Assembly: GCA_025642065.1 (NCBI GenBank)
Contig: JAODUP010000011.1
Location: forward strand, 1,041,001-1,105,000
Length of the DNA stretch: 64,000 bases
Source: Paralvinella palmiformis
Taxonomy: Eukaryota > Annelida > Polychaeta > Terebellida > Alvinellidae
Direction: 5' to 3'
Shown here: positions 1-11,010 of the stretch, in pieces
How the letters are laid out: every line of letters starts with the position of its first letter
Position numbering within the stretch: the first letter of the stretch is position 1
Notes under the pieces: model-generated
The model's database searches: none
The model's input: the letters and a program-made list of their open reading frames with translations, nothing else
What the model was told of the DNA's origin: nothing
Program-made: the position numbers and the translations under genes

Positions 1-597
1 TCATGGAAATACTGTAGTCTTAAAAACCACATTTGTTTCAAAACTTTTTTCTTTTCCATGTTTGTTAACTTCAATGACATTATCTTAAAACAAAAAAGGA
101 CTTTTTCTAATAGTTAGAATGTCTCTATCCTAAAATGGTAGCCAAATCAGTTTGTTTTTAAACCACATCCTACTCTATCACTGTCCAGAGCATTTAACAA
201 GGGGTCACATATCTACCTAGTCACTTCATAAAAATTATCTAACAATCTGTTTTAGTCTCTACTAATTTTGGATTAAACCCTTTAAGATCAATGTTGCCCT
301 GAGCACGTGTCTTGCAAACAGCACCTAAACAAGTGGGAAAAAACATAGATGCACATTATATTTAGTTGTTCCACAACTGTCATTAATCAACAAATATTAC
401 TTTGATGTATTATATCCGCAGGGATTCTTATTTAGATCTCATTATCCATATCCTTGTATCACTTGCAGAAAAAAAGGATATATTTAACATATTCCATGTT
501 TAGATTTATGTCAGATGTTTTTAGTTATGTTTACATCTTGTTAAGCAGGTGTTTGTCATGTGAGGTATCCATATATATTTCAAGATTACTGCTTTGT
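1..597. other. No gene seen; presumably intron of importin-alpha
   Basis: AT-rich sequence without a supported exon or recognisable repeat. The importin-alpha gene must begin upstream, so 1-2984 is most simply its intron. This is inference. Confidence 0.5.
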
Positions 598-1865
598 AGA
601 CATGGGGTCAATTCCATTTTATCACTTCCACTCAGATCCATTTGGTCAATTCCACATCAAATTTATCAATTTGAACTTCAAATTTTTCAATTCCAATAGA
701 CCCATTGCATGATGACGTCAAAAACCAAAACAAACCAGGTGCGCTTTGCATTGGGGGGTTTATAGGGGGTCAGCTGAGCGATAACACCGTGATAATCCTG
801 TCATTTTAACCTTAAATGTCAATGTTCCGGATCTGTTATAATCATGCCAAAAAATAACTCCTGCGTACCGTATTGTCATGCCACTAGTAAGCAATATAAA
901 CATTTAAGTTGGCATGTGTTGACCGCAGGATGAAACGCTGAGAAAGCGTTGGGTTGTTTTAATTTGAAATGACAATCTGCGAGTCAAATTAATAATTACA
1001 GTGTCAGTGTAAGGATCGACTGAAACAGTGAAAGGTGCAAATAAGGTGTAATTTACCAATACTATTATCCATCCGATCATAGATAATAATATTGGCAAAA
1101 AAGGGTAATTTACAATATTATTATATCTATAAATAATAAATTAAATTTACCAATATACTGGATTCTTCTTCTTTTCGTTAAATATAATTTTAGTGTGATT
1201 TACTATGAACATTACATTTTAACAGTCTTTGTTATGTGCAGTGAATATTATTGTACTGTGGTGTACAATGTTGAATACCCCACTTTACTATCATTTATAA
1301 AGTAGCAATGACGGACGATTAGCATATAGTTATAATCTGATTTCAGTTTTGGAATACAATTTTTCAACAGTGCCGACTTTTTCAGTGTCGAAGCAGAATT
1401 AAATGGTACGCAGAAGTTATTTTTTGGCATAATTATAACAGATCCGGAACATTGACGTTTAAGGTTAAAATAGCGGGATTATCAGGTTATTATTGCTCAG
1501 CGGACCTCCCTATAAATCCCACAATGCAAAGCACGCCTGGTTTGTTTTGGTTTTTGACATCATCATGCTTCAGGCTTATTCCATTTTTTACTGACTCTTT
1601 TTTACCTACTAGTTTTTACCATGAGTAGGTACTCTGAGTACCTACTTGGAATACCTACTCCGAGTAGTTTATATTCCAAGTAGGATTGTCATGGAAGAAG
1701 TATTTCTGAATTAAAAAATTAAATGGTAAATTATTTTGTGGATTTAAATTTTTTGTAGCAAACTCCAATTCCAAATTTATCAATTCCAATTCCATTTTTT
1801 TTTTAAATAAGCAATTCCAATATTGGAATTGACCATCAATTCCAGAATTGAATTGACCCATGTCT
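598..1865. mobile_element. Roughly 0.4-kb inverted-repeat element (family A, copy 1), split by a second element
   Basis: The left piece (598-698) starts AGACATGGGGTCAATTCC. The right piece (1577-1865) ends GAATTGACCCATGTCTGG, its inverse. Between them sits the TIR element 697-1578. The core has a near-palindrome around GAGTAGGTACTCTGAGTACC (1624 onward). Two more copies lie at 3702-4008 and 48622-48937. There is no coding capacity, so it behaves as a MITE. Confidence 0.8.
697..1578. mobile_element. TA-flanked element with 174-bp terminal inverted repeats
   Basis: The arms 699-872 and 1403-1576 are near-perfect inverted copies. Both contain GCATGATGAYGTCAAAAACC at the outer end and a shared AATGTTCCGGATCTGTTATA further in. 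TA dinucleotides flank both ends, consistent with a Tc1/mariner/pogo-style TA target duplication. The interior is AT-rich with no transposase, so it is non-autonomous. It is inserted inside the family A element. Confidence 0.85.
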
Positions 1866-2014
1866 GGACCCTGAATTTATTTTTGCTTATTCTTAAGTAT
1901 ATTTTAACCTTTCTGCTTGAATATTAAACAGGGGAAAAATTTAGTTAGAATAAAACACATTTATTGAGCCATGGTTGGGTTACTGACGTCAGAAAGGTAT
2001 TTCTGATGGGACAA

Positions 2015-2210
2015 TGTATAGGGGCATATCCGTGGTCTAGCGGTAGTGTGCTGGACCACAGATCACTACCACCTGTGTTCGAATCCCGGCGTGGGCATAT
2101 CTGAAGGTTGTTTCATCTTTCACTTCGTCTCATTACCTTTGGAAGTCGCTCGGCCCATTTAGCCTACCTTGTGCACAAAAGTGGCCGTAAAACATCAATC
2201 ATCATCATCA
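2015..2210 (+). mobile_element. tRNA-derived SINE (family S1, copy 1) with 13-bp target-site duplication
   Basis: The head carries pol III promoter boxes: A box TGGTCTAGCGG and B box GTTCGAATCCC. The tRNA-unrelated body contains GTCGCTCGGCCCATTTAGCC and the tail is (ATC)n. TCTGATGGGACAA occurs directly before (2002-2014) and after (2211-2223) the element, a clean target-site duplication. Related copies are at 7048 and 38640. Confidence 0.92.
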
Positions 2211-2837
2211 TCTGATGGGACAACATCAGAAACTAGTTTCTGACATCAGAAACCATCAGAAACTAAAATCTCCTCTGGTAATGTAGAATATTGGTCATTA
2301 TATATGGCCTACTGAAAAAAACAAAAACAAACTCAATTCCAATTCAAAATTTTTTAAAGAATCACTTTTGGAGTTGAATTGTGACTACTGCTTTGTGACA
2401 ATGACCAAAATACTTTGTTGCCTCTCTGGCTTGGAGGTCTTTTTGTGCCTCATCACTTTTGTGCATAGATGGCTATTTCCCTTTCTGTTCCCTCCTATGT
2501 GGAGTTGAATGGTACTGGCACTAGTCAAGGAAATGTGGCCTAGCACAGCACTTATAGCATCGCACATTTATATATTAGTGTACTTTTATATGAAATTGCA
2601 GAATAATAATGATAATAATAGTAATCAGTAAGATTTGTAATTACTTGATTTTCATGCTGCATGATTTGCAACAACACATTAAAATAAATTTGTAACTATT
2701 GTATAATGAATGTTAAAATTCTGATAGATGTAAAAATGGTGTCAGCAGCCTTCAAGATTTTGACACTGCAATGACTGATTCTATTTTGTGCTGTATAATA
2801 ATGTTTGAACAGTAATTATTGTATATATCATATCGAT

Positions 2838-2838
<1 letters not shown>

Positions 2839-2890
<52 letters not shown>
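2839..2890. repeat. (CT)n(GT)n microsatellite
   Basis: About 18 CT units run directly into about 8 GT units, 95 bp before the first in-window importin exon. Confidence 0.95.
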
Positions 2891-2984
2891 ATGTTTTATT
2901 CTCTTTGTTAAACTAATGTAATTACTGCTAAATTGTTTTAAGATAAAGTTGGATGACAAACGCATGTGATATTACTGTTTTCAG

Positions 2985-4876
2985 AGCCAAATCCACCCAT
3001 TGATGAAGTTATTCAAACAGGAATTGTACCAAAATTTGTAGAGTTTCTACAAGCTGAAGGAAACTGCACACTTCAGGTATTTTGCATGTCTGTTATTATC
3101 TGATATTTCTAATTACAATCAGCACTTAATTGATCACAATTTTTATGAACAAAATGTCCCTCAGATGTCCCCTGAAATTTACAAAAACTCCGGTTTTATT
3201 TAAATAATTAATTTAATTTAGGAAAGTTGTCATTAGTGTGCAAATATCTACATACATTATATTGCTATTTACACTAACTCACACACTACTTGTTCTTGGA
3301 TGTTTACATAATAATTAGGAATATATAGCTTACCATGAATTAATTATATCTTAAAACCTTTTAATTGGTCAGAGTACATTTAAATATATATATTTGGTGT
3401 TTTTGTGTTGTTCTATGGTACAAATAAATACTTACTCTGTTTTGCATGTGTTCATTTCATGTTAACAGAATTGTGAATAAATTTCTTTTCCATCTGCAGA
3501 ACAAATAATACACATTAATAAATAAAGAGAATTGTGATCAACAGAATGAGCTGCTAATTAAGGCACTGACAAAATATCTATTTCTGACATTCTGACACTA
3601 TGTTTTTATGAAACTTAGAATTATCTAGCAGAAAAATGTTTTAGTTCAGCTTCCCAGTCAACTAGCATGAGCAATCTACTAAATAGAGAGTTTACAGTAT
3701 ATCAGACATGGGATGGGGTCAATTCAATTTTTTAAATAAAATGGAATTGGAATTGATACATTTTTAATTGGTATTAGAATTGAAGTTTCCTACAAAAAGG
3801 TTTAAACCATAACTTAATTTACCTTTTAATTTTTTAATTCGGAAATATTTCTTCCATGACAATCCTATTTTTAGAATTTAAACTACTCAGAGTAGGTACT
3901 CTGGTTGCCTTCTCATGGTAAAAAGTAGTTGGTAAAAGAGTTGGGAAAAACGGAATTGGAATTGATACATCTGGAATTGATAAAAATGGAATTCACCCCA
4001 TGTCTGCAATCAATATATATATATATATATATATATATGCTAACAGACTGTTTGACAAGAAAAATACATATGTTAATAAATCCATACATAGTTACTGTTT
4101 CAATTTTTCATATTTTATAGTTTGAGGCTGCTTGGGCTTTGACAAACATTGCCTCAGGCACATCCATGCAGACTCGTCGTGTGATAGAGTGTGGAGCTGT
4201 GCCTATATTTGTACGGTTACTCAGTTCTGAATTCGAAGATGTCCAGGAACAGGTAGGGAAGATTTAATCGGAGTGTATGAGTGTGTGTAGATGCGATTTT
4301 TATGAATTAACCAGTGTATATCATGTCTGTGTTTGTCAGTGTGTGCATGTGTGTTTTCTATGAATGAATGTTGGTGTATTTTCAGGCTGTGTGGGCACTT
4401 GGTAACATAGCTGGTGATAGTCCTGAATGTAGAGATTATGTAATTCACAATGAAGGCATTCTTGTGCCATTGTTACAGTGAGTATCCATGGTAATGGGAT
4501 AGATGCACATCTACTGCTCATTCCTTTGTTTTCTTCATGGCAAACTAGACACAATATCAGCAAGCTTGTTGATCAGTCACTGTTCTATGACCAACAGCTG
4601 AGTTAATTAAGCTGTAAGTCCTCTTACTCATTTGCATATTTAAATTCATTTCTTTGTTTTGTTTAGATTGTTGACAAAGTCCACTCGACTCTCAATGACA
4701 CGTAATGCTGTTTGGTGCTTGTCTAACCTTTGCCGAGGCAAGAATCCACCACCTGACTTCTCAATGGTTCGTACATTCTTCAAGAAATATTTATCTTTAT
4801 GATTAGTCACATTATTCTAGGACAGAAACACGCATGTGTGTACAAGCACACACACACACAGTAGGACTCTTGAGAC

Positions 4877-4918
<42 letters not shown>

Positions 4919-7900
4919 CATGAAAAATTGCTTCTCTGGATTCAGTCATCCAAAGAATCATACAGTGATTATATACATCGACTACAACAATGACGGTATA
5001 CATTTTTATGTCTGTTTTTTTATTCAATAATTAGGTAAGCCCAGCCTTGCCTGTCTTAGCACGTCTGTTATTTAATCAAGATCATGATGTGCTGGCTGAT
5101 GCCTGTTGGGCCTTGTCCTACCTCTCTGATGGTCCGAATGAAAAGATACAAGCAGTTATAGAAAGTGGAGTGTGTAGAAGACTTGTAGAACTACTCATGT
5201 AAGTTTAAGTGACAATGTATATTCATACTTTAATAAGAATGATTATGAGCTAAATAACACTTGTACTTTCCAGACTATAAAGTGTAATTTTTACTCAGAT
5301 AATTAAGTTTGTCGTTTATACTTCTGTATCACTTAGTTGTTTAGAAAGAGTATTCTTGTATGCTGACAAATAGTGTTTGTAGCCTGATTTCAACACCAAC
5401 ATTTTATTTGTAATAGAAAAGTATATTTGTGGTTACATGTGAAGCAGTTAAATTGTGGCCCTAAATCTGTTCACTGAATTACACTTGTATTCAGCGAGCA
5501 TTCCATTGGTACAGTTGTTACATCACCAAGATGCAAACCTCCAGGTTTGAATCCAGATTATAACTGTGTTTGTGGAATTTGTCTCCCCAGGCTAATCAAC
5601 TCAACACTCACACCAAGTAGCCATAATAGCTGTTTGGTCCAATACTGAACACAAAATGTTACCAATTTTTATAATGATTTCCAGTTAAAGGCATGAATGA
5701 CAAAATTGAGTAGATATGTAACCATAGCATGGTTAATCTTAATCAGTAGTAGTTAAGATTTGTCTAACCTGTAAAAATTGAATAATTTACAGTAGGCCCC
5801 TGTTATAACGTGGATGTTGGGGTCCACAAGCTGTCAACTGTGTTATAGGTAGACTGTGCACTGTTAGAGGTGGCTGGTGGGTGAAAATAGGGAGTCCATG
5901 TATTCACCTCATTTTGCACCTTCCTTGAAGATTACATACAGCTGTTTATTTCATAAACATTCATTATAACTCACTGTAACAATCATCATTTGTTGACTTA
6001 AACATAAATATTACCTTTTTCTTGTGTGAAAAATAAAACCTTTCTTCAAAATTGCACAAAAAGTAACAGCCATGTTTGAATAATGATATTCATCCACCAG
6101 AAATAGTGCTTGCTTTTCAGATGAAGGTAGTAAATATATGGACCAAAAAATAGCCGTTCACAGTTGTATGTGCACAAATAAACATCCGTGAATATGTATT
6201 TGTTTGTGTATCTGCATTTGTAATGAAAATAATTTGTGATTTCCCATCTGGTTTGTGCACAGGAAAAGAATAACACAGTCCTTGCTCTGTATGAACCAGT
6301 GTGATTATGCTTGTCAGTCTTCAGAGCTAGTTTTGTGATTGTCTTGTAGCAACTTGTAGTAGGGGTCTTTTGCACACAAAATATGATTCCTAATTGCAAT
6401 AAATAAAACAAGCAATAGTTGTGAATTAACATAAGGAATCAAACTTATTTAGTGGGTGGAGTCACACAATAAATGAGGGTTGTGATTGGTCAATGGCAGA
6501 TTTCCATTATCACAGATCCCACAAATTGGGGTCCAGGGTCTGACCATGTTATAACAGGGGCCTGCTGTATTTGTTTGTTATTTCATCATGACAGTTCATC
6601 CGTTTTGCAATAGACCTAAAACAGCACACAAAAAAAAACATAAAATAAGTGAAGATTAAATAACATACTGGGGGGGGGGGGGTAGGGAGAAATGCTGAGA
6701 ATTTGATCTATACATTATAATTGGCAAACCACAGATGTAATGGCTGTTTTAGATCTGTGCCAGTGTGAAAAAGTTCAAAAATGTGTGACTAGTTTGGGAT
6801 GACTTTCTTGTAGATGAAAGCTTCAGATGGGTGTAAAGAATAAGCCTGTAAGTTATAATCTGGTATAACTAGTAGTGTGATTGGCTGTGTCCAGTTGGTG
6901 ACAGTCAAAGGTCTGTACCCCAAACTTCAACAAGAACTAGTAGCATGCCAAATATGGTGTGCACATTCTGCATTTGCTTAGTTGCTTTTACTATAAGTTT
7001 CAACAATACCAGTACCATAATAACAACAATAATAATGTTATATACTGTGGGGTGCCTCCGTGGTCTAGCGGTAGTGTGTTGGATCACAGATCACTACCAC
7101 CCGTGTTTGAATCTTGGCATGGGCATATCTGAAGGTTGTTTCATCTTTGATTTCAGTTCATTATATTTGAATGTCGCTTGGCCCATTTGGTGCCTTGTTT
7201 GTAATGATTATTAAATATTAAGATTACATCTGACAGCATTCATTGTGTTCTCTATAATTTGATGTAATTGATTTACAGGCATTCTAATCAGAGCGTTGTC
7301 TCTGCTGCTTTGCGTGCCGTCGGTAACATCGTCACGGGTGATGACATACAGACACAAGTTATACTGAACTGCTCGGCATTGCCATGTCTTTTACACCTGC
7401 TCAGCAGCCCAAAGGAGTCTATAAGAAAAGAGGCTTGCTGGACAATATCCAATATAACAGCAGGAAACAGAGCGCAGATCCAGGTCAGTGTTAGACAGTC
7501 AGTTTATGTTATTGGCTTTATGAATAATAATCATCATTGTTATCCCATGATGGTCCTACAATAGAGCACTATTTCCAAAAAATATCCCAGTAAGGGTTCA
7601 AATCCTGAGTCACACCTTTCACCTAACCTGATTATCTTAGGAGATCGCTCAGTCCATTTATCCTACTGTAGAACAAAATTTCATTTTAAATCCAACCCAA
7701 ACAATGTTTGTGGGTTGTTTCCCTAAAAAGGTTAACCTCAAACCTTTCTCAAGTTACAACCAGTATTGATTCTAAACTAATTATGTATTCATTGTCATCA
7801 TCAACAGTGTCAGCTTTCCATTTATAGGCAACAAATTTGTTATGCTCTAATAGTAATATGTGGTTTCAGTCTCGGCCAAATTCGATGGATCATAAGTTCG

Positions 7901-9347
7901 AATGAGTAAAAGTGAAACATTAAAGGTTTCATTTTCAGCAATGTAACTAACTGCCTGTCATGTTAACATCCACAACCACATTGGATCTGTGTGAAATTCA
8001 AACACTAACATGCACATTTTTCAAGATTTGCTAAAACATTTATGAATAATTATAAACACCATTTGGAGTATTATTAGAACTGAAAATCTTAAATTTGTAC
8101 ATTTAGTGGAAATGAAATGATCACTTGAATTTACCAGATTCCAGCATGCATTAGGGTTTCAGTAGCTGGATTATGTATGTTTTGCTGACAGACTCTAAAT
8201 GTGAGAAGTACATATGATTAATTTAACAGGCTGTGATAGATGCTAACATATTTCCAACACTGATTGACATCCTGGGAAAAGCAGAATTCAAAACTCGAAA
8301 AGAGGCTGCCTGGGCCATCACGAATGCAACGTCTGGTGGTACTCCTGAACAGATCAGGCAAGTTCAATTTGAGCGGATTTGAAATTCTGACCTTTAAATG
8401 TGAAAGTAGACACCACTGCAGAATAATGATGTTAGTGTGGAATTCATATAGAATCTGATTATTTACAGATATCTTGTAGAGCAGAACTGTATTCCGCCAC
8501 TCTGTGATTTGTTGACAGTTACGGATGGTAAAATAATCCAGGTGGCGCTGAATGGTTTAGAAAATATATTACGTCTTGGTGAACAGGATGCCAAGATGCA
8601 TGGAAGCAACAACAGTTACGCTGTCATGATTGAACAGTGTTACGGTAAGAGGGAAAACATTTGTAGTAAAAACATGAATAAGTTTTATGTGAAATATTAT
8701 CCTGGCCTGAACATTTTGGCATTGTACATGTATACCTAGCTGTTGCTGACATAGCTATATAGCATAGGTCACTTGGTTTGTGACCTGTGTAAGTATGAGG
8801 CCGTTTATTTAAAACAAAACTTCTGGAGTAATTTTTCCTGCAAACCTTACCGTTTAGTGGGATTATTATGTACAGGCGTATCTATTTGTCTGATAAAATT
8901 CAGAGTCAGGATTAATTCTATGGAGAATTTAAGTTTCTCTAAAGGTAAATGTAATATGGTTTGGATTTTTTCTTTTAAAAGTTTAATAATATTATGTTAG
9001 GTTAAAAAGGCTGCTGCTTTACTTATAATGGGATATTAGAACATGCAGTCATTAATGTGATGTGTTTTGGTTAAAATTTGTCATGGACCAGATTTCCTTC
9101 ACCGTTTTATTTATTATGGTGGAAGTTGTTAATTGTATCATGCGTCATTGAAACAGGTCTGGACAAGATAGAATTCCTTCAGACACATGACAATCAGGAT
9201 ATATACCAGAAGGCATATGACATCATTGATCGTTATTTTGGAGCTGATGAGGAGGTGGAAGGCATTGCGCCGAAGGTGGATGAAGATTCACAGCAGTTCG
9301 AGTTTGCCTCGCCAGAAAATGCTCCGGATGCCAACTTTCAGTTCTAA
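2985..9347 (+). CDS. KPNA: Importin subunit alpha (karyopherin alpha, KPNA1/5/6 type), 3' part, nine exons
   Basis: Nuclear import adaptor that binds classical nuclear localisation signals and links cargo to importin-beta. Coding exons: 2985-3076, 4121-4252, 4386-4477, 4667-4766, 5035-5198, 7279-7483, 8230-8357, 8469-8644 and 9157-9347 (TAA). They join in phase to about 425 residues. The first visible peptide, [20 protein letters not shown], matches the start of ARM repeat 1-2 in this family. The armadillo helices carry the cargo-binding Trp/Asn pairs: WALTN, WALGN, WCLSN, WTISN and WAITN. WALSY replaces the Asn in the middle repeat, as in vertebrate KPNA1/5/6. The last exon encodes the ARM10 segment ([20 protein letters not shown]) and an acidic tail. 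About 110 N-terminal residues, including the IBB autoinhibitory domain, are not in the window, so the gene begins upstream. The donor after 4766 is weak (GTTCGT), and the intron 8358-8468 has a GC donor. The exact KPNA subtype (1, 5 or 6) is not resolved. Confidence 0.96.
3702..4008. mobile_element. Family A inverted-repeat element, copy 2
   Basis: It starts CAGACATGGGATGGGGTCAATT and ends GGAATTCACCCCATGTCTGC. The internal TACTCAGAGTAGGTACTC palindrome and repeated GGAATTGGAATTGAT match copies at 598 and 48622. It lies in the importin intron before exon 4121, followed at once by a (TA)n tract. Confidence 0.82.
4879..4916. repeat. (TA)n microsatellite
   Basis: About 19 TA units in the importin intron 4767-5034. 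Confidence 0.95.
5505..5650 (+). mobile_element. Possible decayed tRNA-SINE (family S2)
   Basis: It has a B-box-like CAGGTTTGAATCCAG and an upstream A-box-like stretch, followed by TTTGTGGAATTTGTCTCCCCAG. This resembles the post-tRNA part of the copies at 39150 and 41505. Heavily diverged. Confidence 0.45.
5790..6567. mobile_element. Pogo/Tigger-like non-autonomous element
   Basis: It is bounded by CAGTAGGCCCCTGTTATAAC at 5790 and its inverse GTTATAACAGGGGCCTGCTG at 6567, each flanked by TA (5788-5789 and 6568-6569). The homology of the arms continues into GGGGTCCA. A CAG start with TA duplication is typical of the pogo branch of Tc1/mariner. The 128-codon open frame inside on the minus strand is AT-rich and not transposase-like. 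Confidence 0.88.
6672..6683. repeat. poly-G tract
   Basis: An uninterrupted run of about 12 G in an AT-rich intron; no function inferred. Confidence 0.9.
7048..7204 (+). mobile_element. tRNA-derived SINE (family S1, copy 2)
   Basis: Same head as the copy at 2015 (TGGTCTAGCGGTAGTG) with a decayed B box (GTTTGAATCTT) and the TCGCTTGGCCCATTT body. It lacks the tail and is more diverged. It lies 75 bp upstream of the importin exon 7279. Confidence 0.88.
7555..7685 (+). mobile_element. Possible tRNA-SINE remnant
   Basis: B-box-like GGGTTCAAATCCTGAG is followed by AGGAGATCGCTCAGTCCATTTA, recalling the S1 body (GTCGCTCGGCCCATTTA). Diverged; importin intron 7484-8229. Confidence 0.55.
8358..8468 (+). 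other. GC-AG intron in importin-alpha
   Basis: The exon 8230-8357 must end ...CAGATCAG for the reading frame to continue into ATATCTTGTAGAG (Gln-Ile-Arg-Tyr-Leu-Val-Glu). The next bases are GCAAGT and no GT is available at the junction. AG|GCAAGT is the standard consensus of the minor GC-AG donor class. The 111-bp intron ends in TTTACAG. Confidence 0.9.
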
Positions 9348-10543
9348 AGTAGCATCACCAGTAATAAAGTGTGATGTACAGGTGATCAACCAATTGGATT
9401 TAATGGCATATTTAAAGCCTGACCTACCCAATGTTTGATACATTGTTAGATGATGCCACGCTGTAGTTAGGCGTGTGTGTCATGGATGGATGGATTTCAA
9501 CGAGTGCTGACATTTATCTCCAAAATTCAGCTTCATCCAAGTGCTTAGTGCTGCTGGTCAGAGTGTATTTTTGAAGGTAACCATACATCGACATGATGTT
9601 GAGGAAACGGAGAAGCATTGCCACCATAATGTCACTGGTAGTAGTGTTATTGTTTAACTGTTCAGCTTCCTTCCTTTTCTTTTTTTGGTATCTGTATATT
9701 GTGCTGTACAAACCTTATGTTGGTTGTCATATACACTTCAGCTGTAGCTTCTTCTTGACATGCATTGCCGAATTACAGCAAACCACTTGTGTATTATCAG
9801 TTGCATTTAGTCAAGCTATTTAGTCCTGAAAATTGTCAATTTTTAATCTTATTATTTTGGAATATATGACCAACAGTTGATATGAGAATACCATTTTCCA
9901 AACAATGATTGGTGTGAGAATACCACGTTCCAAATAAGTTCATATTTCTGTTCTGAAAGGTAAATAATTTTAATTCAGTTATTGCGTAATAATTTTAAAG
10001 TTTAATTATGCATCATCTGAACGTTTGCCTTTATTTTGTTAATTTTAAATCTTTACATTGTTTTGTTGCTAAGTTTGGTCAGAATTGAGCTGTATAAGCT
10101 ACAGATGCAAGTAATATCTATGATGTTGATATGGCTTGGCTATTTGAGATTATAAGCATGAAAGTAAATGGTATTTTCCATTCCATGTTTAATGATGTAC
10201 TACCCAAAGATTCAGACATGTTAGTACCAGAGATCATGAAGAATGCAAGTGGTATTTGAAATTGATATTATTGTTAGTTTTTAATCCTGATCAGCCAGTC
10301 AATGTTTTATATTTTCTGATGATGATGATGATGATGATGATCTGTATATTGTAAGGTATTAGAAAACATTAGTAATATGTGTTGATGCAGATTGGTTTTG
10401 TCGAGGAGTACCTATGTTTCTATGGTCAGAATTGCCCTAGATTTAATCCAGGTTACATGGTGTACATACTCTATAGCAACAGAATGGACAGACAGACATC
10501 ACATTTACATGACACACTACATGGGTCACACCACATGAGTCTT

Positions 10544-10575
10544 ACCACACCACACCACACCACACCACAACATAC
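10544..10575. repeat. (ACACC)n short tandem repeat
   Basis: Repeated CACAC/ACCACACC units, continuing as degenerate CATACA/CACAT sequence to about 10690. Confidence 0.8.
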
Positions 10576-10764
10576 ATACATCATATCACATATAACACCA
10601 CAGTTTATCATGCACTACACTAATAGATACCACACCATATTTTTTGCCACATAACACACATTAGAGCACACTACCATACACTATACAATCTTCACACACA
10701 GATACACATTGTGATATGCAGAGAGTGACATGTACATCAAGGACAGATTGCAGTATGACATGTT

Positions 10765-11010
10765 TGTGACATGTTGCAGACTGGTGAAATGCTGGCACAT
10801 TACAGACAGAGGAAAGGTGTGACCTACTTGTACATCATAGACATTCAGTGTGGCACGTTTCCACATTTCTTGTACATCAATCAAGTAAAGCATGATGCAC
10901 TCAGACATTACAGACAAGTAAAATGTGAGACACCTGTACAAAACAAACAGGCAAAATGTGATGTACTCGTACATTACAGACAGATGAAATGTGACATACG
11001 ATGTTACAAA
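10765..11010. repeat. Degenerate minisatellite
   Basis: Variants of ACATTACAGACAGATGAAATGTGA recur at irregular 30-65 bp spacing (for example near 10798, 10906, 10972). The repetition leaves long open frames on both strands (150 and 141 codons), which is why neither is annotated as a gene. Confidence 0.7.

Noticed and set aside
2031..2105. Apparent tRNA gene (A and B boxes)
   Set aside because: No acceptor-stem pairing, and the same head recurs with a shared non-tRNA body and a target duplication, so it is a SINE.
6046..6432. 128-codon minus-strand open frame
   Set aside because: It lies wholly inside the inverted-repeat element 5790-6567, is AT-driven and shows no transposase motif.
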